NCBI RefSeq assembly: GCF_014200395.1 | Contig: NZ_JACHBS010000001.1 | Span: 1,426,001 to 1,490,000 of the forward strand | DNA from: Microcella frigidaquae | GTDB taxonomy: Bacteria; Actinomycetota; Actinomycetes; Actinomycetales; Microbacteriaceae | Direction: 5' to 3' | Length of the DNA stretch: 64,000 bases | Program-made: the position numbers and the translations under genes | Notes under the pieces: generated by a model | Told to the model about the DNA's origin: nothing | Database searches by the model: none | What the model saw: the letters and a program-made list of their open reading frames with translations, nothing else | In this document: piece after piece, positions 7,763 through 15,428 of the stretch | Layout: every line of letters begins with the position of its first letter | How positions within the stretch are numbered: position 1 is the first letter of the stretch

Positions 7763-8836
7763 TCAGGCGGCAGCGAACGCGAGGCCGGGGCGCTGCACGG
7801 CGAGGCGCAGGTCGTCGCCGACGCTCGGCAGCTCGACGGCGGCCATGCGCATGAGCACCGAGGGCCCGTCGACGAGGTCGGCGGTGATCATCGCGTCGTG
7901 GCCGGCATACGAGATGGCCGCGACACGCGCGTCGGCCCCGGCTGCGGCCTGCGCGAGCAGGTCGGGGCGCGGCACGATCCACTCGGGGCGCAGCATGAGC
8001 CGCACGGTCGCGCCGTCGGCAGGCGCGAACCCGACCGCGGTGGCCTCGACCGATCCGAGCGCGCACAGCACGCGGCCCGCCCGCCAGGTGCCGGTGAGCT
8101 CGACGACGTCGCCGACGAACGAGGCGACCCAGTCCGACGCGGGCTGCTGGTACACCTCTTCGGGCGTGCCGAACTGGGCGAGTCTGCCGTCGTGCATCAC
8201 GGCCACGCGATCGGCGAGGGTCAGGGCCTCCTCCTGATCGTGCGTGACGAGCACCGAAGTGGTGCCCTGGTCGCGCAGCAGCTCGGCGACCTCGCGGCGC
8301 AGACCGGTGCGCAGCTGGGTGTCGAGGGCCGCGAAGGGCTCGTCGAGAAGGAGCAGCTCGGGCCGCGGAGCGAGGGCGCGGGCGAGGGCGACGCGCTGGG
8401 CCTGTCCGCCCGAGAGCTGGTTGGGGGCGCGATTGGTCAGCTCGCCAAGGCCGACGAGCTGGGCGAGCTCGGCGATGCGCGCTGCGCGGGCGGCACCCCG
8501 GCCAGCACCGCCGCGGCCGCCGGGCACCGCGAAGCCGATGTTCTCGCCGACCGACAAGTGCGGAAACAGCGAGGCCTCCTGCGGCACCCAGCCGACGCCG
8601 CGCTTCTCGGGAGCGACCGTGCGGCCCGAGCGCGACAGTTCGCGCCCGCCGACCGCGATCGTGCCCTCCTGCACGGGCAGCAGCCCGGCGATCGCGAGCA
8701 GTAGCGTGGTCTTCCCGCATCCCGAGGGCCCCAACACGGCGACCAGCTCGCCGCTGCGGATGCTCAGCGAGACGTCGTCGACAGCGAGCGTCGACCCGTG
8801 GGTGACGCTGACATGCTCGACGACGAGGTCGCTCAC
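7763..8836 (-). CDS. Ferric-iron ABC transporter ATP-binding protein
   Basis: A 357-residue ABC ATPase energising the upstream permease. Walker A GPSGCGKT (36-43), Q-loop Gln86, signature LSGGQ (141-145), Walker B LLLLDEP (161-167) and H-loop His199 are all present. About 120 extra C-terminal residues form a TOBE-like regulatory domain, as in FbpC/PotA-type importers. The GTG at 8836 follows AAGGAGG and overlaps the permease stop. It is the last gene of a lipoprotein-permease-ATPase operon controlled by an iron box. Confidence 0.9.
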   Translation of the reverse strand: MSDLVVEHVSVTHGSTLAVDDVSLSIRSGELVAVLGPSGCGKTTLLLAIAGLLPVQEGTIAVGGRELSRSGRTVAPEKRGVGWVPQEASLFPHLSVGENIGFAVPGGRGGAGRGAARAARIAELAQLVGLGELTNRAPNQLSGGQAQRVALARALAPRPELLLLDEPFAALDTQLRTGLRREVAELLRDQGTTSVLVTHDQEEALTLADRVAVMHDGRLAQFGTPEEVYQQPASDWVASFVGDVVELTGTWRAGRVLCALGSVEATAVGFAPADGATVRLMLRPEWIVPRPDLLAQAAAGADARVAAISYAGHDAMITADLVDGPSVLMRMAAVELPSVGDDLRLAVQRPGLAFAAA

Positions 8837-10434
8837 AACTCCTCCTTGGCGGCGCTGCGCACACCCGAGAGCACCATGGCGGGTACGGCGGCGATCAGCA
8901 CCAGTAGCGCCGCGTAGGGCGCGGCGGCGCCGAACTCGAACACCACCGTGCGATTCCACAGCTCGGTCGCGAGCGTCTGCACCCCGGTTGGGCGCAGCAG
9001 CAGCGTCGCCGGCAATTCTTTCATGGTCGCGATGGCGACGAGCAGGGCGCCGACCCCGAGGCTCGGCAGAGCCAGCGGCACCGTCACGCGCCACCACGCC
9101 TGCAGCGGCGAGAGGCCGAGCGTGCGCGCGACCGACACCAGCCGCGGCGGCACGTCGCCGAGGCCGGCGCGCACCGTGCCGATCGCCTTCGGCATGAACA
9201 GCACCGCGTAGGCGAAGACCAGCACTACCAGGCTCTGGTACAGCGCCGGCACGACGGCGAGCGCGAAGAACACGAGCGAGAGGCCGACGACGATGCCGGG
9301 CAGCGCGTGGCCGAGGTATCCGACCGACTCGATCGCGGTGACGAGCCGGCCGCGGTAGCGGGCGGCGAGCGCCGCGATCGGCAGCGCGAGCACGAGCGCC
9401 AGCGCGGCCGCCGCCGCCGCAACGCCGACCGTGGCGCCGACGGCCTCGAGCAGCCGCGACACGTCGATCGTCCGCAGGGTGGCCGCGTCGAGCAGGCGCA
9501 GCAGCAGCCCAAGCAGAGGAACCCCCACGCCAAGGAGGGGCGCGGCCGCGACGACGGGCAGCAGCGAGACGAGCATCCCGCGGCCGACGGCCCGGGGTGC
9601 GACGGCTCGGGCGGCCGCGCGCGGCACCTGCCGCCGAGCCGTGCGCTCGCCCGCGACGACGACGAGCGCGAGCACCACGAGCAGCAGCGCGAGCGTCGCC
9701 GCCTGCGCGCGGTCGAAGCTCGCCGAGTAGGCGGCGTTGATGCCCCAGGTGAGGGTCGGGTAGCGCATCATCGCGACGAGCCCGAAGTCGCTCAGCGCGT
9801 AGAGCGCGACGAGCAGCGATCCGGCGATCGCGGCGGGCCGCACCGTCGGCCAGGTCGCCACCAGGAATGCACGGAACGGCCCGCGCCCCAGCGTGCGCGC
9901 GACGCCCTCCAGGTCGCCGGATGCTCCGCGCAGGGCCGCCGCCACCGGCAGCGTCACGTACGGAACTGTGACGGCCGTGAGCAGCAACCAGCTCGGCACG
10001 AACCCGTTGAGGCCCGGAGCGAGCACGAGCCACCCGTAGCCGGCGAGGTACGACGGCACCGCGAGCGGCAGGGCCGAGATCAGCAGCCACGCGCGCGCGA
10101 ACGGCACCCGCACGCGCGTGAGCACAACGGCCACGGCGGTGCCGAGCACGAGCGCGGTCGCCGTCGTCGCCGCGGCGAGCGCGAGCGAGTTGGCGGCGTA
10201 CTCGAGCACGCGGCCCCGGCTGAGGGTCGCGATGACCGTCGGCAGCCCCGCCTCGGCGGCGCGCACCACGAGGTACACGAGCGGGATGGCCGCGGCGGCC
10301 GCGGCGACGCTCGCGGCGACCAGCAGCGCGAGCGGCGGGCGGCGCCCCGCCGTCGGACGTGCCGGGTGCGCAGGCTCGACGAGGGGGCCCCGGGCATCCG
10401 GAACCCCGTCGGCGAGCGGCGGCGCGATCGTCAT
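8833..10434 (-). CDS. Ferric-iron ABC transporter permease
   Basis: A 533-residue membrane protein with about twelve hydrophobic segments, arranged as two copies of the BPD_transp_1 permease domain (roughly residues 70-270 and 330-525), the fused arrangement of FbpB/SfuB-type iron importers. EAA-loop-like segments are visible at DLEGVARTLGRGPF in the first half and VSVARTLGLSPLQA in the second, which dock on the ATPase. It lies between the substrate-binding lipoprotein gene and the ATPase gene, overlapping the latter by 4 bp. Confidence 0.9.
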   Translation of the reverse strand: MTIAPPLADGVPDARGPLVEPAHPARPTAGRRPPLALLVAASVAAAAAAIPLVYLVVRAAEAGLPTVIATLSRGRVLEYAANSLALAAATTATALVLGTAVAVVLTRVRVPFARAWLLISALPLAVPSYLAGYGWLVLAPGLNGFVPSWLLLTAVTVPYVTLPVAAALRGASGDLEGVARTLGRGPFRAFLVATWPTVRPAAIAGSLLVALYALSDFGLVAMMRYPTLTWGINAAYSASFDRAQAATLALLLVVLALVVVAGERTARRQVPRAAARAVAPRAVGRGMLVSLLPVVAAAPLLGVGVPLLGLLLRLLDAATLRTIDVSRLLEAVGATVGVAAAAAALALVLALPIAALAARYRGRLVTAIESVGYLGHALPGIVVGLSLVFFALAVVPALYQSLVVLVFAYAVLFMPKAIGTVRAGLGDVPPRLVSVARTLGLSPLQAWWRVTVPLALPSLGVGALLVAIATMKELPATLLLRPTGVQTLATELWNRTVVFEFGAAAPYAALLVLIAAVPAMVLSGVRSAAKEEL

Positions 10435-10478
10435 GGGTCTAGTGCATCACGGCACGGCCGGGAGGCGGCAGGGACGAA

Positions 10479-10495
10479 GGGCCCGGGTCGGGCCC
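10479..10495 (-). other. Stem-loop between lipoprotein and permease genes
   Basis: A perfect 7-bp GC stem (gggcccg/cgggccc) with a 3-base loop begins three bases past the lipoprotein stop. Such hairpins after a binding-protein gene often protect the upstream mRNA and lower permease output; that role is inferred here. Confidence 0.5.
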
Positions 10496-10497
10496 GG

Positions 10498-11541
10498 CTA
10501 GATGAGCCCGGCGTCGGCGAGCAGCTGCTGCGTCGTCGCGAGGTCGTCGAGATCGCTGAGGTCGAGCTGCGGGTTGAGCAGGCTCTCGAGGCTCGGCAAG
10601 CCTTCGGGCGCGGCGATTCCCGGCACGAGGGGGTACTCGAAGGTCTGCTCGACGAAGTAGGTCTGGGCGGCCTCCGACACGAGGTAGCGCACGAACTCGA
10701 GGGCGTCGGCATCGCCCTCCGCCCCGGCGAGGATGCCCGCTCCGGTGACGTTCACGATCGAGCCCGCGTCTCCGGCGGTCAGGTACTTCAGCTGCGCCCG
10801 CATGTTTTCGACGCCCACCTCGGAGGCCGCGCGGAACCAGTAGTAGTGGTTGATCAGCCCCGCCTCGACGGCGCCGTCGTTGACTGCGGTGAGGATCGGC
10901 GTGTTGCCCTCGAAGATCTGCGGGCTGTTGCCGGCGAGCGCCTGGGCCCACGCCGCCGCCTCCTCCTCGCCCTCGAGCACGCGCAGCGCGGTGACGAACG
11001 ACTGGAAGCTCGCGTTCGTCGGCGCGACCGCGAGGCGGCCGTTCCACTCCTCCGTCACGTAGCCGTCGATCGTGTCGGGCAGCTCGTCGGCGGTGAGCCG
11101 CTCGCCGTCGTACACGACGACGCGCGCGCGGCCGGTGACCCCGACCCAGCTGCCGTCGGTCGAGGTGAAGACGGCGGGCACGGCATCGGCGATCTCCGCC
11201 GGCAGGGTCGTGAAGAGCCCGGCGCGACTGAGGGCCCCGAGCGCGCCGGCATCCTGCGAGAGGAAGACGTCGGCGGGGCTCGCAGGGCCCTCCTCGAGCA
11301 GCAGGGCGCCGAGCTCGGCGGTGTTGCCGTAGCGCACCTCGACCTCGATGCCGGTCTCGGCGGTGAACTGGTCGATGAGCGGCTGCACGAGCTCTTCGTC
11401 ACGGCCCGAGTAGAGAGTGAAGCTGCCGTCGGCGACGGGCTCGGCCGGCAGGTCGGTCTCGGCGGGAGCGGGCGCGGAGCAGCCAGCGAGCAGCAGACCG
11501 ACGGTGGCGATGGCTGGGAGCGAAAGCGAAGAAGCGCGCAT
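10498..11541 (-). CDS. Iron ABC transporter substrate-binding lipoprotein
   Basis: A 347-residue extracytoplasmic binding protein. A signal peptide ends in the lipobox LLAG-Cys21. The mature part begins with SFTLYSGRDEELVQ and carries NHYYWFR, the paired-tyrosine region typical of FbpA-type ferric-ion binding proteins. It would deliver Fe3+ to the permease/ATPase pair encoded downstream. An iron-box palindrome covers its -10 region, and the ATG at 11541 is only eight bases past TATCCT, so it is probably leaderless and repressed when iron is ample. Thiamine or other anion binding is a less likely alternative. Confidence 0.88.
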   Translation of the reverse strand: MRASSLSLPAIATVGLLLAGCSAPAPAETDLPAEPVADGSFTLYSGRDEELVQPLIDQFTAETGIEVEVRYGNTAELGALLLEEGPASPADVFLSQDAGALGALSRAGLFTTLPAEIADAVPAVFTSTDGSWVGVTGRARVVVYDGERLTADELPDTIDGYVTEEWNGRLAVAPTNASFQSFVTALRVLEGEEEAAAWAQALAGNSPQIFEGNTPILTAVNDGAVEAGLINHYYWFRAASEVGVENMRAQLKYLTAGDAGSIVNVTGAGILAGAEGDADALEFVRYLVSEAAQTYFVEQTFEYPLVPGIAAPEGLPSLESLLNPQLDLSDLDDLATTQQLLADAGLI

Positions 11542-11544
11542 GGT

Positions 11545-11564
11545 AGGTAAGGATAGCCTTACCT
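11545..11564. promoter_or_regulatory. DtxR/IdeR-type iron box over -10 of iron-uptake operon
   Basis: aggtaaggatagccttacct is an imperfect 20-bp palindrome matching the actinobacterial iron-box pattern (TTAGGTTAG-type half sites). It contains the minus-strand -10 hexamer TATCCT (11555-11550), eight bases before the ATG at 11541. Repressor binding would block RNA polymerase directly. Confidence 0.8.
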
Positions 11565-11601
11565 GACTCACGCCACCAATCCGCCAGAACCTGCCGCCCA
11601 C

Positions 11602-11607
11602 TACGCT
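11602..11607 (+). promoter_or_regulatory. -10 hexamer of Lrp gene
   Basis: TACGCT stands seven bases before the GTG at 11615 without a ribosome binding site, suggesting a leaderless transcript. Confidence 0.45.
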
Positions 11608-11614
11608 CACGGGT

Positions 11615-12052
11615 GTGGACGCGATCGACTACCGCATCATCGACCAGCTGCGGCAGAACGCCCGCGCCGGGTACGGCGACATCGGTGATGTCGTCGGTCT
11701 CTCCGCATCCGCCGTCAAGCGGCGCGTCGACCGGCTCGTCGCCGACGGCGTGATCCGCTCGTTCACCGTGCAGGTCGACCCCGCCGTCGACGGCATGGCC
11801 GTCGAGGCCTACGTCGAGCTGTTCTGCCGCGGCACCGTCGCGCCCGATGAGCTGCGCCGCATCCTCGCCGCCGTGCCCGAGGTCGTCGACGCCGGCACCG
11901 TGACCGGCGATGCCGACGCGATCGTGCACATCCGCTCGCGCGACATCCCCTCGCTCGAGGATGCCCTCGAGCGGGTGCGCGTGGCCCCCAACGTCGACCA
12001 CACCCGCAGCGCGATCATCCTCACGCGGCTGATCGACCGCCGGAACCAGTAG
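11615..12052 (+). CDS. Lrp/AsnC family transcriptional regulator
   Basis: A 145-residue regulator. An AsnC-type helix-turn-helix occupies about residues 3-60 (IIDQLRQNARAGYGDIG, then SASAVKRRVDRL), and a RAM ligand-binding/oligomerisation domain fills residues 62-140. These proteins bind amino acids or related ligands and wrap DNA. It starts with GTG, divergent from the iron operon and separated by 73 bp, and converges on malate synthase. Its target is not evident; Lrp members often regulate neighbours. Confidence 0.88.
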   Translation: MDAIDYRIIDQLRQNARAGYGDIGDVVGLSASAVKRRVDRLVADGVIRSFTVQVDPAVDGMAVEAYVELFCRGTVAPDELRRILAAVPEVVDAGTVTGDADAIVHIRSRDIPSLEDALERVRVAPNVDHTRSAIILTRLIDRRNQ

Positions 12053-12070
12053 GGCCCCGGCGGTCGATCA
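12030..12070. terminator. Bidirectional terminator hairpin
   Basis: Perfect 14-bp arms (12030-12043 and 12057-12070) with a 13-base loop span the Lrp stop codon and end nine bases before the malate synthase stop. The convergent arrangement makes a two-way terminator likely, although no T-tract is present. Confidence 0.65.
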
Positions 12071-12079
12071 GATCGCTCG

Positions 12080-13744
12080 TCACGCGGCGCGCTGATCCGT
12101 CGCGCTGTCGATCGGCTCCTCGTCGCGCTCGACGAGGAACCGCGCGTAGGCCGGCACCGTGAGGAAGGTCGGGAAGTCCTCCCCCAGCGTCACCTGCCGG
12201 AACACCTCCTCCGCCTCGGCCAGCTTGTGGCCGTCAGGGCGCGGCAGCTCCGCGAGAACCTCGGCGAGCATCCCCTCGACCAGGTCGTGGGTGATGAAGG
12301 TGCCGTCGGCGCAGCGCAGCTCGTGGTGCATCCACTGCCACAGCTGCGAGCGGCTGATCTCGGCCGTCGCCGCGTCCTCCATCAGGTGGTCGATCGCCGC
12401 GGCGCCGATGCCGCGCAGCCACGACTCGAGGTAGCGCACCGTGATCGACACGTTCGCGCGCACCCCCGCGAGGGTGATCTCGCCGCCCGCCGAGCGGATG
12501 TCGAGCAGCTCGCTCGCGGTCACCGCGACCTCCTCGCGCAGCACGTCGAGCTGGTTCGGCCGGTCGCCGAGCACCGCGTCGAACTCGGCGCGCGCCACCG
12601 GGATCAGATCGGGATGCGCCACCCACGATCCGTCGAAGCCGTCGCGGGCCTCGCGGCGCTTGTCAGCGGCGACCCGCTCGAGCGCGCGCTCGGTCACCTC
12701 GGGGCTGCGGCGGTCGGGGATGAACGCGCTCATGCCGCCGATCGCGTGGGCGCCGCGCTTGTGCGCCGTCTGCACGAGCAGCTCGGTGTACGCCCGCATG
12801 AACGGCAGCGTCATGAGGATGCGGTCGCGGTCGGGCAGCACGAACCGCAGGCCGCGGTTGCGGTAGTTCTTGATGATCGAGAACACGTAGTCCCACCGCC
12901 CGGCGTTGAGCCCGGCGCAGTGGTCGCGCAGCTCGTAGAGGATCTCCTCCATCTCGAACGCCGCCGGGAAGGTCTCGATGAGCACCGTCGCGCGGATCGT
13001 GCCGTGCGGCAGGCCGAGCTCGGCCTCGGTGAACGTGAACACCTCGTTCCAGAGCCGCGCCTCGCGGTGGTTCTCGAGCTTCGGCAGATAGAAGTACGGC
13101 CCGCGGCCCGCGGCGATGAGCGCGTGCGCGTTGTGGAAGGCGTACAGCCCGACGTCGACGAGGCTCGCGCTGGCGGCGAAGGTGCGGCCGCTGCGGTCGG
13201 TGTGCTCGATGTGCTTCTCGACCAGGTGCCAGCCGCGCGGGCGCATCACGATCGTGGGGGTGCGTTCGGCGGTGACCCGGTACTCCTTGCCCGGTGCTCC
13301 ATCGGCCCCGGGGCTCGTGTACTCGAGCCGCCCGCGGATCGCGTCGAACAGGCTCAGCTGTCCCTCGATGATGTTCGCCCAGGTGGGGCTCGTCGCGTCC
13401 TCCAGGTCGGCGAGCCACACGTTGGCGCGGGAGTTGAGGGCGTTGATCGTCATCTTCGGGTCGCACGGGCCGGTGATCTCGACGCGGCGGTCGTGAAGGC
13501 CCGGCCCCGCTCCGGCGACGCGCCAGTCGGGGTCGCGGCGGATGCTCTCCGTCTCGGGCAGGAAGCGCAGGTCTCGGCCGTTGCCGAGGTCGTAGCGCAG
13601 CTGCATGCGGTCGGCGAGCAGCGCGTGCCGCTGGCCGCCGAAGCGGTGCTGCAGGCGCTCGACGAAGGCGAGGGCATCCGGGGTCAGGATCTCGTCGTAC
13701 CGCGGCCGCATCGGGCCATTGATGGTGAGGGAGGTCGTGGTCAT
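12080..13744 (-). CDS. aceB: Malate synthase A
   Basis: A 554-residue enzyme condensing acetyl-CoA and glyoxylate to malate in the glyoxylate shunt. The signature around residues 265-285 (CAGLNAGRWDYVFSIIK) and MRPRGWHLVEKHI further upstream match the A-type single-domain family, and the length is typical. The ATG at 13744 is preferred because AGGAG is six bases upstream. A second in-frame ATG at 13750 directly abuts the AGGAG. It lies 116 bp downstream of isocitrate lyase on the same strand, with an elaborate inverted repeat between. Confidence 0.95.
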   Translation of the reverse strand: MTTTSLTINGPMRPRYDEILTPDALAFVERLQHRFGGQRHALLADRMQLRYDLGNGRDLRFLPETESIRRDPDWRVAGAGPGLHDRRVEITGPCDPKMTINALNSRANVWLADLEDATSPTWANIIEGQLSLFDAIRGRLEYTSPGADGAPGKEYRVTAERTPTIVMRPRGWHLVEKHIEHTDRSGRTFAASASLVDVGLYAFHNAHALIAAGRGPYFYLPKLENHREARLWNEVFTFTEAELGLPHGTIRATVLIETFPAAFEMEEILYELRDHCAGLNAGRWDYVFSIIKNYRNRGLRFVLPDRDRILMTLPFMRAYTELLVQTAHKRGAHAIGGMSAFIPDRRSPEVTERALERVAADKRREARDGFDGSWVAHPDLIPVARAEFDAVLGDRPNQLDVLREEVAVTASELLDIRSAGGEITLAGVRANVSITVRYLESWLRGIGAAAIDHLMEDAATAEISRSQLWQWMHHELRCADGTFITHDLVEGMLAEVLAELPRPDGHKLAEAEEVFRQVTLGEDFPTFLTVPAYARFLVERDEEPIDSATDQRAA

Positions 13745-13773
13745 GGTCATCTCCTGTCTGGTGGGAACGCACA

Positions 13774-13849
13774 AATGAAGGACGGCGCTACCCCACCCGC
13801 GGCGTGTCGAGGTCGACACGCCGCGGACCAGGGTCGTTGCTCCTTCATT
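13774..13849. repeat. Nested inverted repeats between aceA and aceB
   Basis: Inner arms 13797-13810 and 13813-13826 are a perfect 14-bp inverted repeat with only two bases between. Outer arms aatgaagga (13774-13782) and tccttcatt (13841-13849) form a 9-bp inverted repeat around it. On the aceA-to-aceB transcript the inner repeat would fold into a very stable GC hairpin, with no U-tract after it. It may attenuate, process or regulate aceB. Confidence 0.6.
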
Positions 13850-13860
13850 CCTGCGAGGGA

Positions 13861-15177
13861 TCAGTGGAACTGCTCGGACTCGGTCGAGCCCACGAGCGCG
13901 AGCGTCGCGCTCTGCGGGTTGAGGGCCGTCGCGATGCGGTCGAAGTAGCCGGTGCCGACCTCGCGCTGGTGCTTGGTGGCCGTGTAGCCGTCGGCCTCCG
14001 ACGCGAACTCGGCCTCCTGCAGCTCGACGTAGGCGGTCATCTGCCGCTCGTTGTAGCCGCGGGCCAGCTCGAACATCGAGTGGTTCAGCGAGTGGAAGCC
14101 GGCGAGGGTGATGAATTGGAACGCGTAGCCCATGGCCGCGAGCTCGCGCTGGAACTTCGCGATGGTCGCGTCGTCGAGGTGCCGCTTCCAGTTGAAGCTC
14201 GGCGAGCAGTTGTAGGCGAGGCGCTTGCCGGGATGCTCGCGGTGGATGCTCTCGGCGACGGCCCGCGCCAGCTCGAGGTCGGGCTCGCTCGTCTCGACCC
14301 AGATGAGGTCGGCGTACTCGGCGTAGGCGTGCGCGCGGGCCAGCACCGGGCCGAGGCCCGGCTCGACTTCGTAGAAGCCCTCGGCGGTGCGCTCACCCGT
14401 GGTGAAGGGGCGGTCGCGCTCGTCGACGTCGCTGGTGAGCAGGGTGGCGGCGAGCGAGTCGGTGCGGGCGATGACGACGGTGGGCACGTCGGCGACGTCG
14501 GCGGCCAGCCGCGCGGCCTGCAGCGTGCGGATGTGCTGGCTCGTCGGCACGAGCACCTTGCCGCCCATGTGGCCGCACTTCTTCTCGCTCGCGAGCTGGT
14601 CCTCCCAGTGCACACCGGCCGCGCCAGCCTCGATCATGCCGTGCATGAGCTCGTAGGCGTTGAGCGGGCCGCCGAAGCCGGCCTCGGCATCGGCGACGAT
14701 CGGCACCATCCAGTTTTTGTCGGGTTCGATCTGCCCCGCCCGCAGCAGGGCGTTGTTGATGCGGCGCACGACGGCGGGCACCGAGTTGGCCGGGTACAGG
14801 CTCTGGTCGGGGTAAGTCTGGCCACTCAAGTTGGCGTCGGCGGCGACCTGCCAGCCGCTCAAGTAGATGGCCTTGAGGCCCGCGCGCACCTGCTGCACGG
14901 CCTGGTTGCCGGTGAGGGCGCCGAGCGCGTACGTCCACTCGCCGGCGTCGGTGACGTTCTGCTGGATCAGCTGCCACAGCTGCTCGGCGCCGCGGCGAGC
15001 GAGCGTGCGCTCCTCGCGCACGGGGCCGCGCAGCTCGATGACGTCGTCGGCGCTGTAGTCGCGGCGCACGCCGCTCCAGCGCGCGTCGGTCTTCCAGCGG
15101 GTCTCGAGCTCGGCGGCGGTCTCGGTCTGGTCGCCCGGTCGGGTCGGCTGGTCGGGGCGGGTCGGTTGAGTTGTCAT
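13861..15177 (-). CDS. aceA: Isocitrate lyase
   Basis: A 438-residue ICL that cleaves isocitrate to succinate and glyoxylate, the first step of the glyoxylate shunt. The catalytic signature KKCGHM has Cys201, and upstream [15 protein letters not shown] (metal and substrate region) is intact. Length matches the bacterial family. The ATG at 15177 has AAGGAG about seven bases upstream. It is divergent from a RamB-like regulator gene, and its product feeds malate synthase encoded downstream. Confidence 0.96.
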   Translation of the reverse strand: MTTQPTRPDQPTRPGDQTETAAELETRWKTDARWSGVRRDYSADDVIELRGPVREERTLARRGAEQLWQLIQQNVTDAGEWTYALGALTGNQAVQQVRAGLKAIYLSGWQVAADANLSGQTYPDQSLYPANSVPAVVRRINNALLRAGQIEPDKNWMVPIVADAEAGFGGPLNAYELMHGMIEAGAAGVHWEDQLASEKKCGHMGGKVLVPTSQHIRTLQAARLAADVADVPTVVIARTDSLAATLLTSDVDERDRPFTTGERTAEGFYEVEPGLGPVLARAHAYAEYADLIWVETSEPDLELARAVAESIHREHPGKRLAYNCSPSFNWKRHLDDATIAKFQRELAAMGYAFQFITLAGFHSLNHSMFELARGYNERQMTAYVELQEAEFASEADGYTATKHQREVGTGYFDRIATALNPQSATLALVGSTESEQFH

Positions 15178-15209
15178 GAGGTGCTCCTTCGGTCGGCCGC
15201 CGCCGGGTG

Positions 15210-15291
15210 TGTGTTCGTAACTCAGGCTGTAGGTCGATCTGTGATCGACGACTCGCGCACATTCCGGCTCTCAGCCTGAGTTACGAACACA
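15210..15291. promoter_or_regulatory. 20-bp perfect inverted repeat between aceA and ramB-like gene
   Basis: Arms 15210-15229 and 15272-15291 are perfectly complementary over 20 bp, with a 42-bp centre that itself holds gtcgat/atcgac (15233-15238 and 15244-15249). The arms contain gttcgtaactcagg. It sits 33-114 bp upstream of aceA in the 251-bp divergent gap, the expected place for a RamB or other acetate-response operator. Confidence 0.65.
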
Positions 15292-15428
15292 ACCCCAGCG
15301 ACGGCTGGGCTTGCGAGGTTCGTGTGAGCAACTGTGGGCGAAGAACAACCCCTGAACCCCGGCCGAACCGACTGAAATAGAGGCAGATTTCAGTTGCGCT
15401 GAAGTTCGCGCGCTGGCAGGCTCGCGGC

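Noticed and set aside
8837..10090. Extension of the ABC ATPase frame across the permease gene.
   Set aside because: The ATPase family starts at the GTG 8836 with AAGGAGG upstream; the extension is out-of-frame permease sequence.
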